Positions 46,789 through 56,657 of a stretch of 64,000 nt of DNA are shown here, piece after piece. A model generated the notes under the pieces. That model saw only the letters and a list, made by a program, of their open reading frames with translations, ran no database searches and had not been told where the DNA came from. The DNA is from Herbaspirillum sp. DW155 (GTDB taxonomy: Bacteria; Pseudomonadota; Gammaproteobacteria; Burkholderiales; Burkholderiaceae_D): positions 5,270,001-5,334,000 of the forward strand of contig NZ_AP029028.1 in NCBI RefSeq assembly GCF_037076565.1, read 5' to 3'. Position 1 is the first letter of the stretch. Each line of letters starts with the position of its first letter. Made by a program: the position numbers and the translations under genes.

Positions 46789-47898
46789 ATGAGCCTGCAA
46801 CGTCCGCCCCTGTGGCACATCATCAAGCCGCACCTGACGGTATTCGACGGCGCCCTGTCGCTGATCGTGTTCCTGATCGTCTGCGTGGGCATCGTCACGC
46901 TCTATTCGGCCGGGATGAATTTCCCGGGCCGGGTGGAAGACCAGCTGCGCAACATCCTGGTGGCCTTCATCATCATGTGGATCGCCGCCAACGTCTCGCC
47001 GCAGCTGCTGCTGCGCATGGCCGTGCCGGTCTACACGGTGGGGGTGACGCTGTTGATTGCGGTGGCCCTGTTCGGCATCATCAAGAAGGGTTCGCGCCGC
47101 TGGCTCAACATCGGCATGGTGGTGCAGCCTTCCGAAATCATGAAGATCGCCATGCCGCTGATGCTGGCCTGGTACTTCCAGAAGCGCGAAGGCATGCTGC
47201 GCTGGGATGCCTTCCTGGTGGCGGCGGTGCTGCTGCTGATTCCGGGCTTCCTGATCATCCGCCAGCCTGACCTGGGCACGGGCCTGCTGGTGCTGGCGGC
47301 GGGCTTCTACGTGATCTTCTTTGCCGGATTGCCCTGGAAGATCCTGGTGGGCCTGGTCATCGCCGGCGCAGCCAGCCTGCCGGTGGTGTGGTCCTTCATG
47401 CACGATTACCAGCGTCAGCGCGTCATGATGCTGATCGACCCGACCTCCGATCCACTCGGCAAGGGCTTTCACATCATCCAGTCGACCATCGCCATCGGCT
47501 CGGGCGGGGTGACCGGCAAGGGCTGGCTGATGGGTACGCAGACGCACCTGGAATTCATCCCGGAACGCACCACCGACTTCATCTTCTCGGTCTACTCGGA
47601 AGAGTTCGGGCTCATCGGCAACATCGTGCTGCTGGTGCTGTACCTGCTGCTGATCGGACGCGGCCTGATGATCACGGCCAATGCGCCGACGCTCTTCACG
47701 CGCCTTCTGGGCGGGGCCATCACCATGATCTTCTTCACCTATGCCTTCGTGAACATGGGCATGGTCAGCGGTATCCTTCCGGTGGTCGGCGTGCCGCTGC
47801 CCTTCATGAGCTATGGCGGCACCGCCCTGGTGACGCTGGGCCTGGGGGCGGGCATCCTGATGAGCATCCAGCGGCACCGCAAGCTGGTGCAAAGCTGA
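46789..47898 (+). CDS. rodA: Rod-shape SEDS glycosyltransferase RodA
   Basis: 369 residues, ten hydrophobic helices. SEDS motifs include RWLNIGMVVQPSEIMKIAMP, QPDLGTGLLVLAAG, PERTTDFIFSVYSEEFGLIG and LPFMSYGGTALVTLG. It polymerises lipid II in partnership with PBP2. GAGGAG lies before the ATG. Confidence 0.97.
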   Translation: MSLQRPPLWHIIKPHLTVFDGALSLIVFLIVCVGIVTLYSAGMNFPGRVEDQLRNILVAFIIMWIAANVSPQLLLRMAVPVYTVGVTLLIAVALFGIIKKGSRRWLNIGMVVQPSEIMKIAMPLMLAWYFQKREGMLRWDAFLVAAVLLLIPGFLIIRQPDLGTGLLVLAAGFYVIFFAGLPWKILVGLVIAGAASLPVVWSFMHDYQRQRVMMLIDPTSDPLGKGFHIIQSTIAIGSGGVTGKGWLMGTQTHLEFIPERTTDFIFSVYSEEFGLIGNIVLLVLYLLLIGRGLMITANAPTLFTRLLGGAITMIFFTYAFVNMGMVSGILPVVGVPLPFMSYGGTALVTLGLGAGILMSIQRHRKLVQS

Positions 47899-48072
47899 CC
47901 GGCAGGCGCACTTTCGTTGTTGCCCGGCGGACACTCCGGTCAAGGGCCCGTGAACTTGCGGCACTGACGAGTTGTCAGCCTCGGTGCATTGCACTCTGGT
48001 ATCGTTGCGAACATTCCGGCCGGGGCCGGCCTCACCAGGCCCCGCGCATCGACTGTTGATCAAGGACAGGCT

Positions 48073-49278
48073 ATGGGCACATCCACTCTAGAACATCACG
48101 ACCGGCTCGCCCCTCTGGGCGCGGCCCTGCGCTGGGGCACGCTGCTGCTGCCCTTGCTGCTGGCCGCCTGCGGCACCACGCAGCAGGCGCCGCGCCAGAC
48201 CGCAGAGGCGACGGGCACCGCCACCAAGTCCAGCGGACGGCCCTCCAACGTCCCGGCGCTGCCGCCGGCAGGCTCCGGACGGGGCGGCTACTACAAGGAT
48301 GACGGCCCGGGCGACCATATCCCCGATGGCCTGCTGGACGTGGCCGATGCCGAACCGCAGGTGGAACCGGTCTCCAAGGCCGCCAGCCGCCCCTATGCGG
48401 TGTTCGGCAAGACCTACGTGCCCATCACGGATAACAACCAGCCCTTCATCCAGCGCGGCATCGGCAGCTGGTATGGCAAGAAATTCCACGGCCAGAAGAC
48501 CTCCTCGGGCGAGCTCTACGACATGTACAAGATGACGGCCGCGCACCCCACGCTGCCCATCCCGTCCTATGCCCGGGTGACCAACCTGAAGACCGGCAAG
48601 CAGGTCATCGTGCGCATCAATGACCGGGGTCCGTTCCACTCCAACCGCATCATCGATCTTTCTTATACGGCCGCGCTCAAGCTCGGCTATCTGGGTAACG
48701 GCAGCAGCGAACTGGAAGTCGAGCGCATCCTGCCGGAAGAGGCCCAGCGCATGGCCGATGCCCGCCGCAATGGCGGCACCACCACGGTGGCGGCCGCCGA
48801 TCCCATCAACCGCGCCGCCGATACAGGCGCCGGTAGCCAAGGGGTGGCCACCGGCGCAGTGGAAATCAATACCGTGACCGCACAAAGCCTGCCGCCGCAG
48901 CCTACCGTCGCTGCGGTGCAGCCCATCAACGCCAGCACCACCAGTGCCGCAGGCGGCGCCGGGCTGGCCGGTGGCGGTGGCATCATCAATGCCGTGGCCA
49001 GCGGTTCGGCACCCTCGCCGGCCATGCCCCAGGCCGTGCCGCTGACGGCCGGCTACTACCTGCAGTTCGGCGCCTATTCGCAGGAAGCCAATGCCCTGGT
49101 GGCGCGCGACAAGCTGCTGCCCAGCCTCACGGGCATCGTCGACAACATGCAGGCGGTGCAGGTCAACGGCCTCTATCGCCTCTACGCCGGCCCCTACCCG
49201 ACCCGCCCGGCCGCGCAGAATGCCGCCATGCTGGTGCGCCAGCGCAGCGCCGGCACGCCCTTCATCGTGGAGCGCTGA
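48073..49278 (+). CDS. rlpA: Septal/rare lipoprotein RlpA with SPOR domain
   Basis: 401 residues. A lipoprotein signal ends in LLLAAC at about residue 28-33. The double-psi beta-barrel follows (GIGSWYGKKFHGQKTSSGEL, ARVTNLKTGKQVIVRINDRG), then a linker and a C-terminal SPOR domain (YYLQFGAYSQEANALVARDK ... YRLYAGPYPTRPAAQNAAML). RlpA relatives are lytic transglycosylases for glycan stripped of stem peptides, or division-site lipoproteins. AGGACAGG precedes ATG 48073. Confidence 0.95.
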   Translation: MGTSTLEHHDRLAPLGAALRWGTLLLPLLLAACGTTQQAPRQTAEATGTATKSSGRPSNVPALPPAGSGRGGYYKDDGPGDHIPDGLLDVADAEPQVEPVSKAASRPYAVFGKTYVPITDNNQPFIQRGIGSWYGKKFHGQKTSSGELYDMYKMTAAHPTLPIPSYARVTNLKTGKQVIVRINDRGPFHSNRIIDLSYTAALKLGYLGNGSSELEVERILPEEAQRMADARRNGGTTTVAAADPINRAADTGAGSQGVATGAVEINTVTAQSLPPQPTVAAVQPINASTTSAAGGAGLAGGGGIINAVASGSAPSPAMPQAVPLTAGYYLQFGAYSQEANALVARDKLLPSLTGIVDNMQAVQVNGLYRLYAGPYPTRPAAQNAAMLVRQRSAGTPFIVER

Positions 49279-49409
49279 ATTTCCTCAGTTTTGGGAAAAA
49301 TGTTCACCTGCCTTGTGCAGATGGCCCTGCGGCGGCCGATACACGGGCGGCTCCGCGCAAACCTTCATTTAGGGCCCCCGGCGGGCTCTACCGGGTGAGT
49401 TGAGGCGTC

Positions 49410-50324
49410 TCAGGCCGCGCCATCCTCTTGACCGCCCTGCCGGATCTGCAGGGCGCGCTCGTACAAGGCATTCTTTTTCTGGCCGGTGATCTGCGCGGCC
49501 AGCGCGGCGGCCTGCTTGACCGGTAACTCTTCCAGCAGGATGCGCAGCACGCGCTCGCCCTCGGCATCCTCGCCTTCAACCGGCTGCGCTCCTTCCAGCA
49601 AGACCACGAATTCACCGCGCTGGCGGTTGGGATCCTGTTCCAGCCAGGCCAGCGCCTCACCCAGCGGGCAGCGATGGATGTGCTCGAAGAGCTTGGTCAG
49701 CTCACGCGCCAATACGATCTGGCGCGTCGGCCCGAACACCTGCAGCATCGACTGCACCGTCTCGACGATGCGATGCGGGGCTTCATAGAACACCAGGGCC
49801 GCCTGCACGGCGACCAGTTCCTGCAGGGCCGTTTCGCGCTGCCGGGTCTTGGCCGGCAGGAAGCCGACGAAATAGAACCGCGCATCGCTCAGGCCCGAGG
49901 CCGACAAGGCCGTCACCGCCGCCGACGCACCGGGCAGCGCAATGACCTGGAACCCTGCGGCGCGCACGGCGTCCACTACACGGGCGCCGGGGTCGGAGAC
50001 GGCCGGTGTGCCGGCGTCCGAGACCAGGGCCACGCGCTGGCCTGCCTGCAGCCGCTCGACGATTTTGGCGGCGGCTTCGCGCTCGTTGTGTTCGTGGGTC
50101 GCCAGCAGCTGTTTGGACAGGCCATAGCGCTGCAGCAACTGGCTGGTATTGCGGGTATCCTCGCAGGCCACCGCATCGGCGATGGCCAGCACATGCAGGC
50201 CGCGCAGGGTGATGTCGCAGACGTTTCCGATGGGCGTGGCCAGCACATATAATGCCGACACCGGATAGCTTTGCTGGGCGGCATCCTGCAGGATGGAAGC
50301 GGCTACGCTGGAATTCTGATTCAT
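49410..50324 (-). CDS. rsmI: 16S rRNA 2'-O-ribose C1402 methyltransferase
   Basis: 304 residues with the tetrapyrrole-methylase-like fold: LYVLATPIGNVCDITLRGLH, ACEDTRNTSQLLQRYG, LVSDAGTPAVSDPGARVV and FYEAPHRIVETV. It methylates C1402 in the 16S decoding centre. ATG 50324 is chosen because the GTG at 50369 would lie inside the divergent lpoA. Thirteen bases separate the two divergent genes, an arrangement also seen in enterobacteria. Confidence 0.95.
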   Translation of the reverse strand: MNQNSSVAASILQDAAQQSYPVSALYVLATPIGNVCDITLRGLHVLAIADAVACEDTRNTSQLLQRYGLSKQLLATHEHNEREAAAKIVERLQAGQRVALVSDAGTPAVSDPGARVVDAVRAAGFQVIALPGASAAVTALSASGLSDARFYFVGFLPAKTRQRETALQELVAVQAALVFYEAPHRIVETVQSMLQVFGPTRQIVLARELTKLFEHIHRCPLGEALAWLEQDPNRQRGEFVVLLEGAQPVEGEDAEGERVLRILLEELPVKQAAALAAQITGQKKNALYERALQIRQGGQEDGAA

Positions 50325-50336
50325 TGAGGGGGCGGG

Positions 50337-51617
50337 ATGTTCACAGGTTGGAAGAAATGGACCGCGCACGCGGCACTGCTGGCAGGCATGCTGGCACCAT
50401 GGATGATGACGGCCAGCGCCGCAGCAGGCGACAGTGTACCTCTGCTGGCCCAGGCTGCCACCCCTGCCGCCCCGCTGACGCTGCCGCCGGGCACTTCGCC
50501 GGAGATGGAAAAAGCGGCCGAAGGTACATCCGCCCTGCCCCCCGTACCAACCACGCCCGCACTATCGGCTCCCGCCCCCACCCCGACACCCGTACGCATG
50601 GCCCTGCTGCTGCCTTCCCGCAGCGGCGCCTTCGGGGCCGCCGCCGATGCGGTACGCACCGGCTTCCTGACGGCCTATTCGCGCCAGAAGGAAAACATCC
50701 AGCTGTCCATCGTCGAGACCGGCGACTCCGCGCCCGACATGCAGCGCGCCTATGACGACGCCGCCACCAAATACGACATCCTGGTCGGCCCGCTTTCACG
50801 CAGCGCCGTGACTGCACTCGCCCAGAGCGGCCGCGTGACCAAACCCACGGTGGCGCTGGCCCAGCCCGATATGAATGGCGAAGCCGAATTGCAGCTGCCG
50901 CCGCAGATGCTGGCGGTGGGCCTGTCCATTGATGAAGAAGCGCGCCAGGTCGCCAACTGGGTCGAGAAGGAAAAGGCGCCCGGCAAGATCTTCGCCGTGT
51001 CCACCGGCACCGCCTGGCAAAAGCGCGCCGCCCGTTCCTTCCAGCTGCGCGCGCGCCAGCTGGGCATGCAGGTCGACACGCTGGAGCTGAGCACGCCCTC
51101 CAACGCCCTCTCCGCCCCCGGCCTGGCGCAACTGGCCAGACGTGTGGAGCAGGAAAAGCCGGCCCTGATCTTCGTGGCCCTGGATGCGGCGCAGACCGTG
51201 CAGCTGCGCAACGCCGTGGGCAACGACCTGCCGCTGTACGGCACCTCGCAGATCAATCCCTACACCCTCAAGCGCGACAACCCCAACGACAAGCTGCCCG
51301 AACTGGATGGAGTGCGCCTGATCGATGTCCCCTGGCAACTGCAGCCGGACAACGTGGCCGTGGCCCGCTATCCGCGTCCGGCCGTCAATGACGGCGAGCG
51401 TCCCAATCCCGACCTGGCGCGCCTGTACGCCCTGGGCATCGATGCCTATCGGGTCGCCTATGGCCTGGCCCAGCGGCAATCGGCCTTCGACATCGATGGC
51501 GTCACCGGACGCCTGAGCGTGAACATGGCCAGCGGCGGCACCACCTTCTTCCAGCGCCAGGAAACCCAGGCCGTCTACCAGGACGGCTGGCCGGTACCGC
51601 TGGCCGACCAGTACTGA
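50337..51617 (+). CDS. lpoA: LpoA-type penicillin-binding protein activator (LppC family), without lipobox
   Basis: 426 residues. A Sec signal (1-30, cleavage near ASA-AAG) and Pro/Ala-rich linker are followed by the LppC/LpoA C-terminal periplasmic-binding-like domain ([54 protein letters not shown]). The TPR-like N-terminal domain of the enterobacterial protein is absent, and there is no Cys for lipidation. The order rsmI, lpoA, yraN, diaA, dolP supports the name. Activation of PBP1A is the family role; here it is inference. Confidence 0.85.
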   Translation: MFTGWKKWTAHAALLAGMLAPWMMTASAAAGDSVPLLAQAATPAAPLTLPPGTSPEMEKAAEGTSALPPVPTTPALSAPAPTPTPVRMALLLPSRSGAFGAAADAVRTGFLTAYSRQKENIQLSIVETGDSAPDMQRAYDDAATKYDILVGPLSRSAVTALAQSGRVTKPTVALAQPDMNGEAELQLPPQMLAVGLSIDEEARQVANWVEKEKAPGKIFAVSTGTAWQKRAARSFQLRARQLGMQVDTLELSTPSNALSAPGLAQLARRVEQEKPALIFVALDAAQTVQLRNAVGNDLPLYGTSQINPYTLKRDNPNDKLPELDGVRLIDVPWQLQPDNVAVARYPRPAVNDGERPNPDLARLYALGIDAYRVAYGLAQRQSAFDIDGVTGRLSVNMASGGTTFFQRQETQAVYQDGWPVPLADQY

Positions 51618-51624
51618 GGCGGCC

Positions 51625-51993
51625 GTGACGCTGCGCGATCTGCTGCACAGGACCGCCCGCCAGCGCAGCGGCGATGCCGCCGAGGACCAGGCCCTGGCCT
51701 ATCTGCAGCGCCAGGGCTTGTCGCTGGTGGAGCGCAATTTCCGTTGCAAGGGCGGCGAGATCGACCTGATCCTGCGTGAAGGCGCCACGGTGGTCTTCGT
51801 GGAAGTACGCGCCCGCGCCAGTGCCGCCTTCGGCGGGGCGGCGGCCAGCGTCACGCCGGCCAAGCAGCGGCGCCTGCTGCTGGCGGCCCAGGTCTGGCTG
51901 CAAGGACAAGCCGGACTGCCTCCCTGCCGCTTCGACGTGATCGCCTTCGAGGGCAGCCGGTTGCAGTGGCTGCGCAACGCCATCAGCGCCTGA
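51625..51993 (+). CDS. yraN: UPF0102/YraN-family endonuclease-like protein
   Basis: 122 residues starting at GTG 51625, 7 bases after lpoA. The Holliday-junction-resolvase-like core is [31 protein letters not shown] and VVFVEVRAR, with Asp, Glu and a following Lys as nuclease-like residues. The precise function is not established for this family. Confidence 0.92.
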   Translation: MTLRDLLHRTARQRSGDAAEDQALAYLQRQGLSLVERNFRCKGGEIDLILREGATVVFVEVRARASAAFGGAAASVTPAKQRRLLLAAQVWLQGQAGLPPCRFDVIAFEGSRLQWLRNAISA

Positions 51994-52098
51994 ACGGGCA
52001 GCATTGGTGCATCCCGCCTGGGCTGGCGTATCATGTGCGACCGGACTCCGGAAACTTCTCTTTACGAATTGCCCGGACTTGGCCGCATTCAAGTCCTC

Positions 52099-52104
52099 TA
52101 TAAT
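52099..52104 (+). promoter_or_regulatory. Consensus -10 hexamer upstream of diaA
   Basis: A perfect TATAAT lies 11 bases before the diaA start. No good -35 at 17 bases was found, and the leader would be very short. Confidence 0.35.
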
Positions 52105-52114
52105 CGCAGGCACT

Positions 52115-52711
52115 ATGACAAATCCCCGCATCCTCGCCCATTTCCAGGAAAGCGCCGACCTGAAGATGAAGGCCGCCAACGTGTTGGCACAACCGATCGA
52201 ACAGGCGATTGAACTTATGTTCACTGCACTGTCGAATGGCAACAAGATTCTTGCCTGTGGCAATGGCGGTTCGGCCGCTGACAGTCAGCACTTCGCCGCC
52301 GAACTGGTGGGCCGCTTCGAACGCGAGCGCCTGCCGCTGCCGGCCCTGGCCCTGACCACCGATACGTCCATCCTCACGGCGGTCGGCAACGATTACAGCT
52401 ACCAGGAAATCTTCTCGAAGCAAGTCCAGGCCTTCGGCCAGGCCGGCGATATCCTGCTGGCCTTCTCGACCTCGGGCAATTCGGGCAACATCCTGGCCGC
52501 CATCGAAGTGGCCCACGAACGCGACATGCGCGTGGTGGCGCTGACCGGCAAGGGTGGTGGCAAGATCGGCAAGATCCTGACCGATGCCGATGTGCATATC
52601 TGTGTGCCGCATGACCGTACCGCGCGCATCCAGGAAGTGCATCTGGTGTCGCTGCACTGCATTTGCGACGGTATCGACGTCGCGCTTTTTGGAGATGATG
52701 CGAATGAGTGA
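52115..52711 (+). CDS. diaA: SIS-domain DnaA initiator-associating protein
   Basis: 198 residues forming one SIS domain: [37 protein letters not shown] and [16 protein letters not shown]. It is close to GmhA (sedoheptulose-7-phosphate isomerase), but the yraN-diaA-dolP context favours DiaA, which binds DnaA as a tetramer. ATG 52115 gives the usual length. Its end overlaps the dolP start. Confidence 0.85.
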   Translation: MTNPRILAHFQESADLKMKAANVLAQPIEQAIELMFTALSNGNKILACGNGGSAADSQHFAAELVGRFERERLPLPALALTTDTSILTAVGNDYSYQEIFSKQVQAFGQAGDILLAFSTSGNSGNILAAIEVAHERDMRVVALTGKGGGKIGKILTDADVHICVPHDRTARIQEVHLVSLHCICDGIDVALFGDDANE

Positions 52712-53363
52712 TGCACGATCGTTGTTGACCCGCCTGCGCCGCCCGCTGGCCGCAGTGGCCCTCGGCGGCATGGTGGCCGTGAGCCTGCAGGGCTGTTTTG
52801 CGGTGTTTGCCGGCGGTGCGCTGGCGACCACCTTTGCCGCCACCGACCGCCGTACCCTGGGCGCGCAGACGGAAGACAAATCGATCGTGGTCAAGGGCGA
52901 AGCCCGCATCCCCGACGTGGTGGCCGCCGGCTCCCACGTCAACGTGACGGCCTTCAACCGCAAGGTGCTGCTGTCCGGCGAAGTGCCCGACGAAGCCTCC
53001 AAGGCCGCCGCCGAGCGTGAAACCAAGGCCATCCAGAACGTCGAGACGGTGTACAACGAACTGGAAGTGGGCCCTGCGTCCAGCTTCGGTTCGCGTTCCA
53101 GCGATGCGCTCATCACCAGCAAGGTGCTGGCCAGCCTGGTGGACGACAAGACGCTGTACTCCAGCGCCTTCAAGATCACCACCGAACGCGGCATCGTCTA
53201 CATGATGGGCCGCGTGACCCAGCGTGAAGGGCAGCGTGCGGCGCAGATCGCCAGCGGCGTCTCGGGCGTGAACAAGGTCATCACCCTGTTCGAGTACATC
53301 ACCGAGGACCAGTTGAAGGATTACCAACGCAAGCCGGCCGACGAGAACAAGTCCACCAGCTGA
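52704..53363 (+). CDS. dolP: BON-domain outer-membrane lipoprotein DolP/YraP
   Basis: 219 residues. A lipoprotein signal ends LQGC, and two BON domains follow ([40 protein letters not shown]). ATG 52704, of three close candidates, has the best distance to GGAG. The family maintains outer-membrane integrity. It is the end of the lpoA series and is closed by a strong terminator. Confidence 0.9.
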   Translation: MSDARSLLTRLRRPLAAVALGGMVAVSLQGCFAVFAGGALATTFAATDRRTLGAQTEDKSIVVKGEARIPDVVAAGSHVNVTAFNRKVLLSGEVPDEASKAAAERETKAIQNVETVYNELEVGPASSFGSRSSDALITSKVLASLVDDKTLYSSAFKITTERGIVYMMGRVTQREGQRAAQIASGVSGVNKVITLFEYITEDQLKDYQRKPADENKSTS

Positions 53364-53389
53364 GTGCAGGGTCGCCCCTGATGCAGGTC

Positions 53390-53416
53390 AAACCGCCGGT
53401 CCGTCCGGCGGTTTTC
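53390..53416 (+). terminator. Intrinsic terminator after dolP
   Basis: AAACCGCCGG pairs perfectly with CCGGCGGTTT around TCCGT, followed by a further T. Confidence 0.8.
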
Positions 53417-53453
53417 ACGTGGGGCCCCGCCCGCACGCTCTGGCGCGGCGGTC

Positions 53454-53459
53454 TATAAT
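53454..53459 (+). promoter_or_regulatory. Consensus -10 hexamer upstream of the TlpA-like gene
   Basis: A perfect TATAAT lies 80 bases before the start at 53539 and just after the dolP terminator. The -35 region is weak. Confidence 0.4.
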
Positions 53460-53538
53460 GCTTCAGTTCAACGGGGCCGCATAAGAAACCTTGCGCGCCT
53501 CTTTTGCCTCTTTCGGCATTGCCCATCCGGAGTTTCCC

Positions 53539-54066
53539 ATGCAAGCACAGGCAAACGCTCCCAGGAGCGGTCTCATGATCAAGCTGGCCGCAGTCGCCCT
53601 GGTGGCGGCCATCGCCGCCTTCGCCTATTTCAAAGTCAGTGCCGGCAACGCCGCGCCCGACGTCACCTTCACCAAGCTCGATGGCCAGCAGGTCGCGCTG
53701 AAGGACTTGCGCGGCAAGGTGGTCATGGTCAATTTCTGGGCCACCAGCTGCACCACCTGCGTGGGCGAGATGCCGAAGATGATCGAGACCTACAACAAGT
53801 TCAAGGACCGTGGCCTGGACTTCGTGGCCGTGGCCATGAGCTATGACCCGCCCAACTACGTGCTGAACTACACCGAAACCCGCAAGCTGCCCTTCAAGGT
53901 CGCCCTGGACCCGCAAGACAAGCTGGCCAAGGCCTTCGGCGACGTCAAGCTGACCCCGACCACCTTCGTCATCGGCAAGGATGGCAACATCATCAAGCGC
54001 TACGTGGGCGAACCGCAGTTTGCCGAATTGCATCAGTTGCTGGAAAAGGCACTGGCGGCCGCCTGA
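53539..54066 (+). CDS. TlpA-like membrane-anchored thioredoxin
   Basis: 175 residues. An N-terminal anchor (LAAVALVAAIAAFAYF) is followed by a redoxin fold with the active site WATSCTTCVGEMP and the cis-Pro segment LTPTTFVIGKDGNIIKRYVG. CGGAG precedes ATG 53539; an earlier TTG frame has no such site. A periplasmic disulfide reductase for cytochrome c maturation or related work is expected. Confidence 0.9.
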   Translation: MQAQANAPRSGLMIKLAAVALVAAIAAFAYFKVSAGNAAPDVTFTKLDGQQVALKDLRGKVVMVNFWATSCTTCVGEMPKMIETYNKFKDRGLDFVAVAMSYDPPNYVLNYTETRKLPFKVALDPQDKLAKAFGDVKLTPTTFVIGKDGNIIKRYVGEPQFAELHQLLEKALAAA

Positions 54067-54091
54067 GTCGTCTCCGCTACGCTGTCCCAAG

Positions 54092-54115
54092 AGCCGGCTT
54101 GATGCCGGCTTTTTC
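54092..54115 (+). terminator. Intrinsic terminator after the TlpA-like gene
   Basis: AGCCGGC pairs with GCCGGCT around TTGAT and is followed by a T-run. Confidence 0.85.
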
Positions 54116-54243
54116 ATTTCCGATTGCAGGAAGGCAACTGCAAGGAACATCCCCATGCGTGCCGTAGTCCAAGAGTTTCATATTGCCGACATGACAAGCA
54201 CTCGCGTGCCTCTGCCGACACCTTCACAACAAAGGAGGCTGAC

Positions 54244-54744
54244 ATGAAATTCCGGACCATTTTCCTGATCGTGCTGCTGGCGCTGGTCGCCCTCTTCGCC
54301 GCCGTCAACTGGACGGCCTTTACGGCCACGACCACGCTGTCGCTGATCTACACCGAGTTCCAGGCGCCGCTGGGCGCGGTGATGCTGGGCGTGGTGATCG
54401 TGCTGACGGCCTTCTTCCTGCTCTACATCCTGGCCCTGCAGACCACCGTGATGCTGGAAAGCCGGCGCCTGACCAAGCAGCTCGAAGCCCAGCGCGCCCT
54501 GGCGGACCAGGCCGAGCATTCGCGCTTCAACGATCTGCGCGGCTATCTGAAGGCCGAGCTGGAACAGCTGCAGCGCCGCCAGACCGAACAGCAGACCCTG
54601 CTGGCGCAGCGCCTGGATGCCTTGCAGCGTGACATCCACCTGCGCGTGGAACAGACCGAAAATGCCGTGGCGGCCCAGGTCGGCGAGCTGGACGACCGGC
54701 TGCAGCGTCAGCGCGCGGCGGGAGTGGTCCAGAATCTGGCATAA
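54244..54744 (+). CDS. LapA-domain membrane protein with coiled coil
   Basis: 166 residues. Two N-terminal helices (TIFLIVLLALVALFAAVNWT; GAVMLGVVIVLTAFFLLYIL) form a LapA-like (DUF1049) domain and a Gln/Arg/Glu-rich coiled coil fills 75-160. A strong AAAGGAGG lies before the ATG. E. coli LapA helps regulate lipopolysaccharide levels, but this protein has a longer coiled coil and the role is uncertain. Confidence 0.8.
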   Translation: MKFRTIFLIVLLALVALFAAVNWTAFTATTTLSLIYTEFQAPLGAVMLGVVIVLTAFFLLYILALQTTVMLESRRLTKQLEAQRALADQAEHSRFNDLRGYLKAELEQLQRRQTEQQTLLAQRLDALQRDIHLRVEQTENAVAAQVGELDDRLQRQRAAGVVQNLA

Positions 54745-54762
54745 ACCTTCCAACGCATGCGC

Positions 54763-54798
54763 AAAAAAGGCCGGAACCTCGCGGATCCAGCCTTTTTC
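54763..54798. terminator. Terminator between the LapA-like gene and pyrE
   Basis: AAAAAGGC-x-GGA pairs with TCC-x-GCCTTTTT around a ten-base loop; A/T runs on both sides make it bidirectional for the convergent genes. Confidence 0.7.
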
Positions 54799-54834
54799 TT
54801 CATTTAATGCCTTTTAGCGGCATTTCCAGGGCAC

Positions 54835-55494
54835 TTAGACGCCGTAACGGGTCCGATAGGCTGCCACGGCATCCTTGTACTGGCTCAGGCGGGCATCGCC
54901 GCCGTTGGAAATGTACTCGAAGAGGTCATTGAGGTTACCGATGGAAATGACCGGCATGCCGTATTCGCGCGCCACTTCCTGCACCGCCGACAGTTCGGAG
55001 AGCGCACCATCCTTGCCCGAGCGCTCCATGCGGTCCAGCGCGATCAGCACGGCGCAGGGGGTGGCACCGGCGGCGCGGATCATGTCCACCGATTCGCGCA
55101 CCGAGGTGCCGGCCGAGATGACGTCATCGATGATCACGACCTTGCCCTGCAGCTTGGCGCCGACGATGGTGCCGCCTTCGCCGTGGTCCTTGGCTTCCTT
55201 GCGGTTGAAGGCGAAGGGGACGTTGCGGCCCATGCCGGCCAGCGCCACGGCGGTGGCCGAGGCCAGGGTGATGCCCTTGTAGGCGGGGCCGAACAGCATG
55301 TCATATTCCACGCCGCAATCCTGAAGGGTCTGGGCGTAGAAGCGGGCCACCTGCGCCAGGGTCGCGCCCTCGCTGAAGAGGCCGGCGTTGAAGAAGTAAG
55401 GCGAGGTACGGCCTGCCTTGGTGACGAATTCGCCAAAGCGCAGCACGCCGGCCGATACCGCGAATTCGATGAATTCCTGTCTCAAGTTGCTCAC
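54835..55494 (-). CDS. pyrE: Orotate phosphoribosyltransferase
   Basis: 219 residues starting at GTG 55494 ([20 protein letters not shown]). The PRPP loop is [20 protein letters not shown], and [13 protein letters not shown] near residue 35 is the family N-terminal signature. It makes orotidine 5'-monophosphate in pyrimidine synthesis. It is convergent with the LapA-like gene and divergent from the exonuclease gene. Confidence 0.97.
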   Translation of the reverse strand: MSNLRQEFIEFAVSAGVLRFGEFVTKAGRTSPYFFNAGLFSEGATLAQVARFYAQTLQDCGVEYDMLFGPAYKGITLASATAVALAGMGRNVPFAFNRKEAKDHGEGGTIVGAKLQGKVVIIDDVISAGTSVRESVDMIRAAGATPCAVLIALDRMERSGKDGALSELSAVQEVAREYGMPVISIGNLNDLFEYISNGGDARLSQYKDAVAAYRTRYGV

Positions 55495-55667
55495 AATGCA
55501 TTTCCCGGGAAGAGTCAAAACGGAAGGTGCGGACCGCGCCCGCTTGCCCGAAGGCAAGGCAGGGGGTGGCAAAGCCTTCATCAGGCCGCCATTTTAAATG
55601 ATTCATCCTATCGGTTATGCTACCGGGCTCAATGAACACTCTTGCGCAGCAAGCAAACAGGACATCC

Positions 55668-56444
55668 ATGCCAAAAATCGTCTCCGCCAACCTCAACGGA
55701 ATCCGCTCGGCCGCCAAGAAGGGCTTTTTCGAATGGATGCAAAAGGAAGCGCCGGACTTCGTGTGTGTGCAGGAACTGAAGGCCCAGGCGGCCGACATGA
55801 CCGAAGACTTCCTGGCCCCGGCGGGCTACGTCGGCCATTTCCACTACGCGCAAAAGAAGGGCTACTCGGGCGTGGGCGTCTACAGCCGCCGCCAGCCGGA
55901 CTCGGTGCGCATCGGCTTCGGCAATACCGAATTCGATGACGAAGGCCGCTATGTCGAATGCGACTATGGCGACCTGACCGTGATCTCGCTCTATGCGCCT
56001 TCGGGTTCCTCCAGCGAGGAGCGCCAGGAAGCCAAGTTCCGCTTCATGGAAGCCTTCCTGCCGCACCTGATGGAGTTGGAAAAGAGCGGCCGTGAAGTGG
56101 TCATCTGCGGCGACTGGAACATCGCCCACAAGGAAATCGACCTGAAGAACTGGAAGAGCAACCAGAAGAATTCAGGCTTTTTGCCGGAAGAACGCGCCTG
56201 GATGACGCGCATTTTCGACCAGTTGGGCCTGGTGGATGTGTATCGCCGTCTGCATCCGGAGACCACCGGCGAAGCCTACACCTGGTGGAGCAATCGCGGC
56301 CAGGCCTGGGCCAACAACGTGGGGTGGCGTATCGATTATCACGTCTCCACGCCGGGCATCGCGGCCAGGGCGGTGAGCGCGGCGATCTACAAGGAGCAGC
56401 GCTTCTCGGATCACGCGCCGTTGACGGTGGTGTACAGCGACTGA
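55668..56444 (+). CDS. xth: Exodeoxyribonuclease III
   Basis: 258 residues of the EEP nuclease fold: IVSANLNGIRSAAKKGFFEW, the metal Glu in CVQELKAQ, YAPSG, CGDWNIAHKEIDLKN, and the final SDHAPL. It repairs abasic sites. AGGA lies before ATG 55668. The divergent pyrE-xth pair is common in this bacterial class. Confidence 0.95.
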   Translation: MPKIVSANLNGIRSAAKKGFFEWMQKEAPDFVCVQELKAQAADMTEDFLAPAGYVGHFHYAQKKGYSGVGVYSRRQPDSVRIGFGNTEFDDEGRYVECDYGDLTVISLYAPSGSSSEERQEAKFRFMEAFLPHLMELEKSGREVVICGDWNIAHKEIDLKNWKSNQKNSGFLPEERAWMTRIFDQLGLVDVYRRLHPETTGEAYTWWSNRGQAWANNVGWRIDYHVSTPGIAARAVSAAIYKEQRFSDHAPLTVVYSD

Positions 56445-56468
56445 ACGTGGTGAAGAATCTTTCACCTG

Positions 56469-56573
56469 CCGTTCGGACTGGGTAGCGGCGCAACCGCGTA
56501 TAGAAGACGCGCCGGATTCTGATCGACGGAGCGCCTTCGATACGGCCCTGACGGGCCTACTCGGTCCGAACGG
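56469..56573. repeat. Third inverted pair of REP-like elements
   Basis: The left arm (56469-56510) starts CCGTTCGGACTGGGTAG; the right arm (56532-56573) is CGCCTTCGATACG ... CTACTCGGTCCGAACGG. The left arm has decayed near its inner end (CGTATAGAAGACG). The pair sits between xth and the topB terminator. Confidence 0.8.
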
Positions 56574-56603
56574 GGAGAGGTGAAAATCGTTCGTAAAAAA
56601 ACT

Positions 56604-56635
56604 AAAGCCCTCGCACCGTGAAGTGCGAGGGCTTT
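56604..56635 (-). terminator. Intrinsic terminator of topB
   Basis: AAAGCCCTCGCAC pairs perfectly with GTGCGAGGGCTTT around six bases. The minus strand continues AGTTTTTTTACG, giving a strong T-run 22 bases after the topB stop. Confidence 0.9.
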
Positions 56636-56657
56636 GTCGTTTCCGGCCGCCAGAAAA

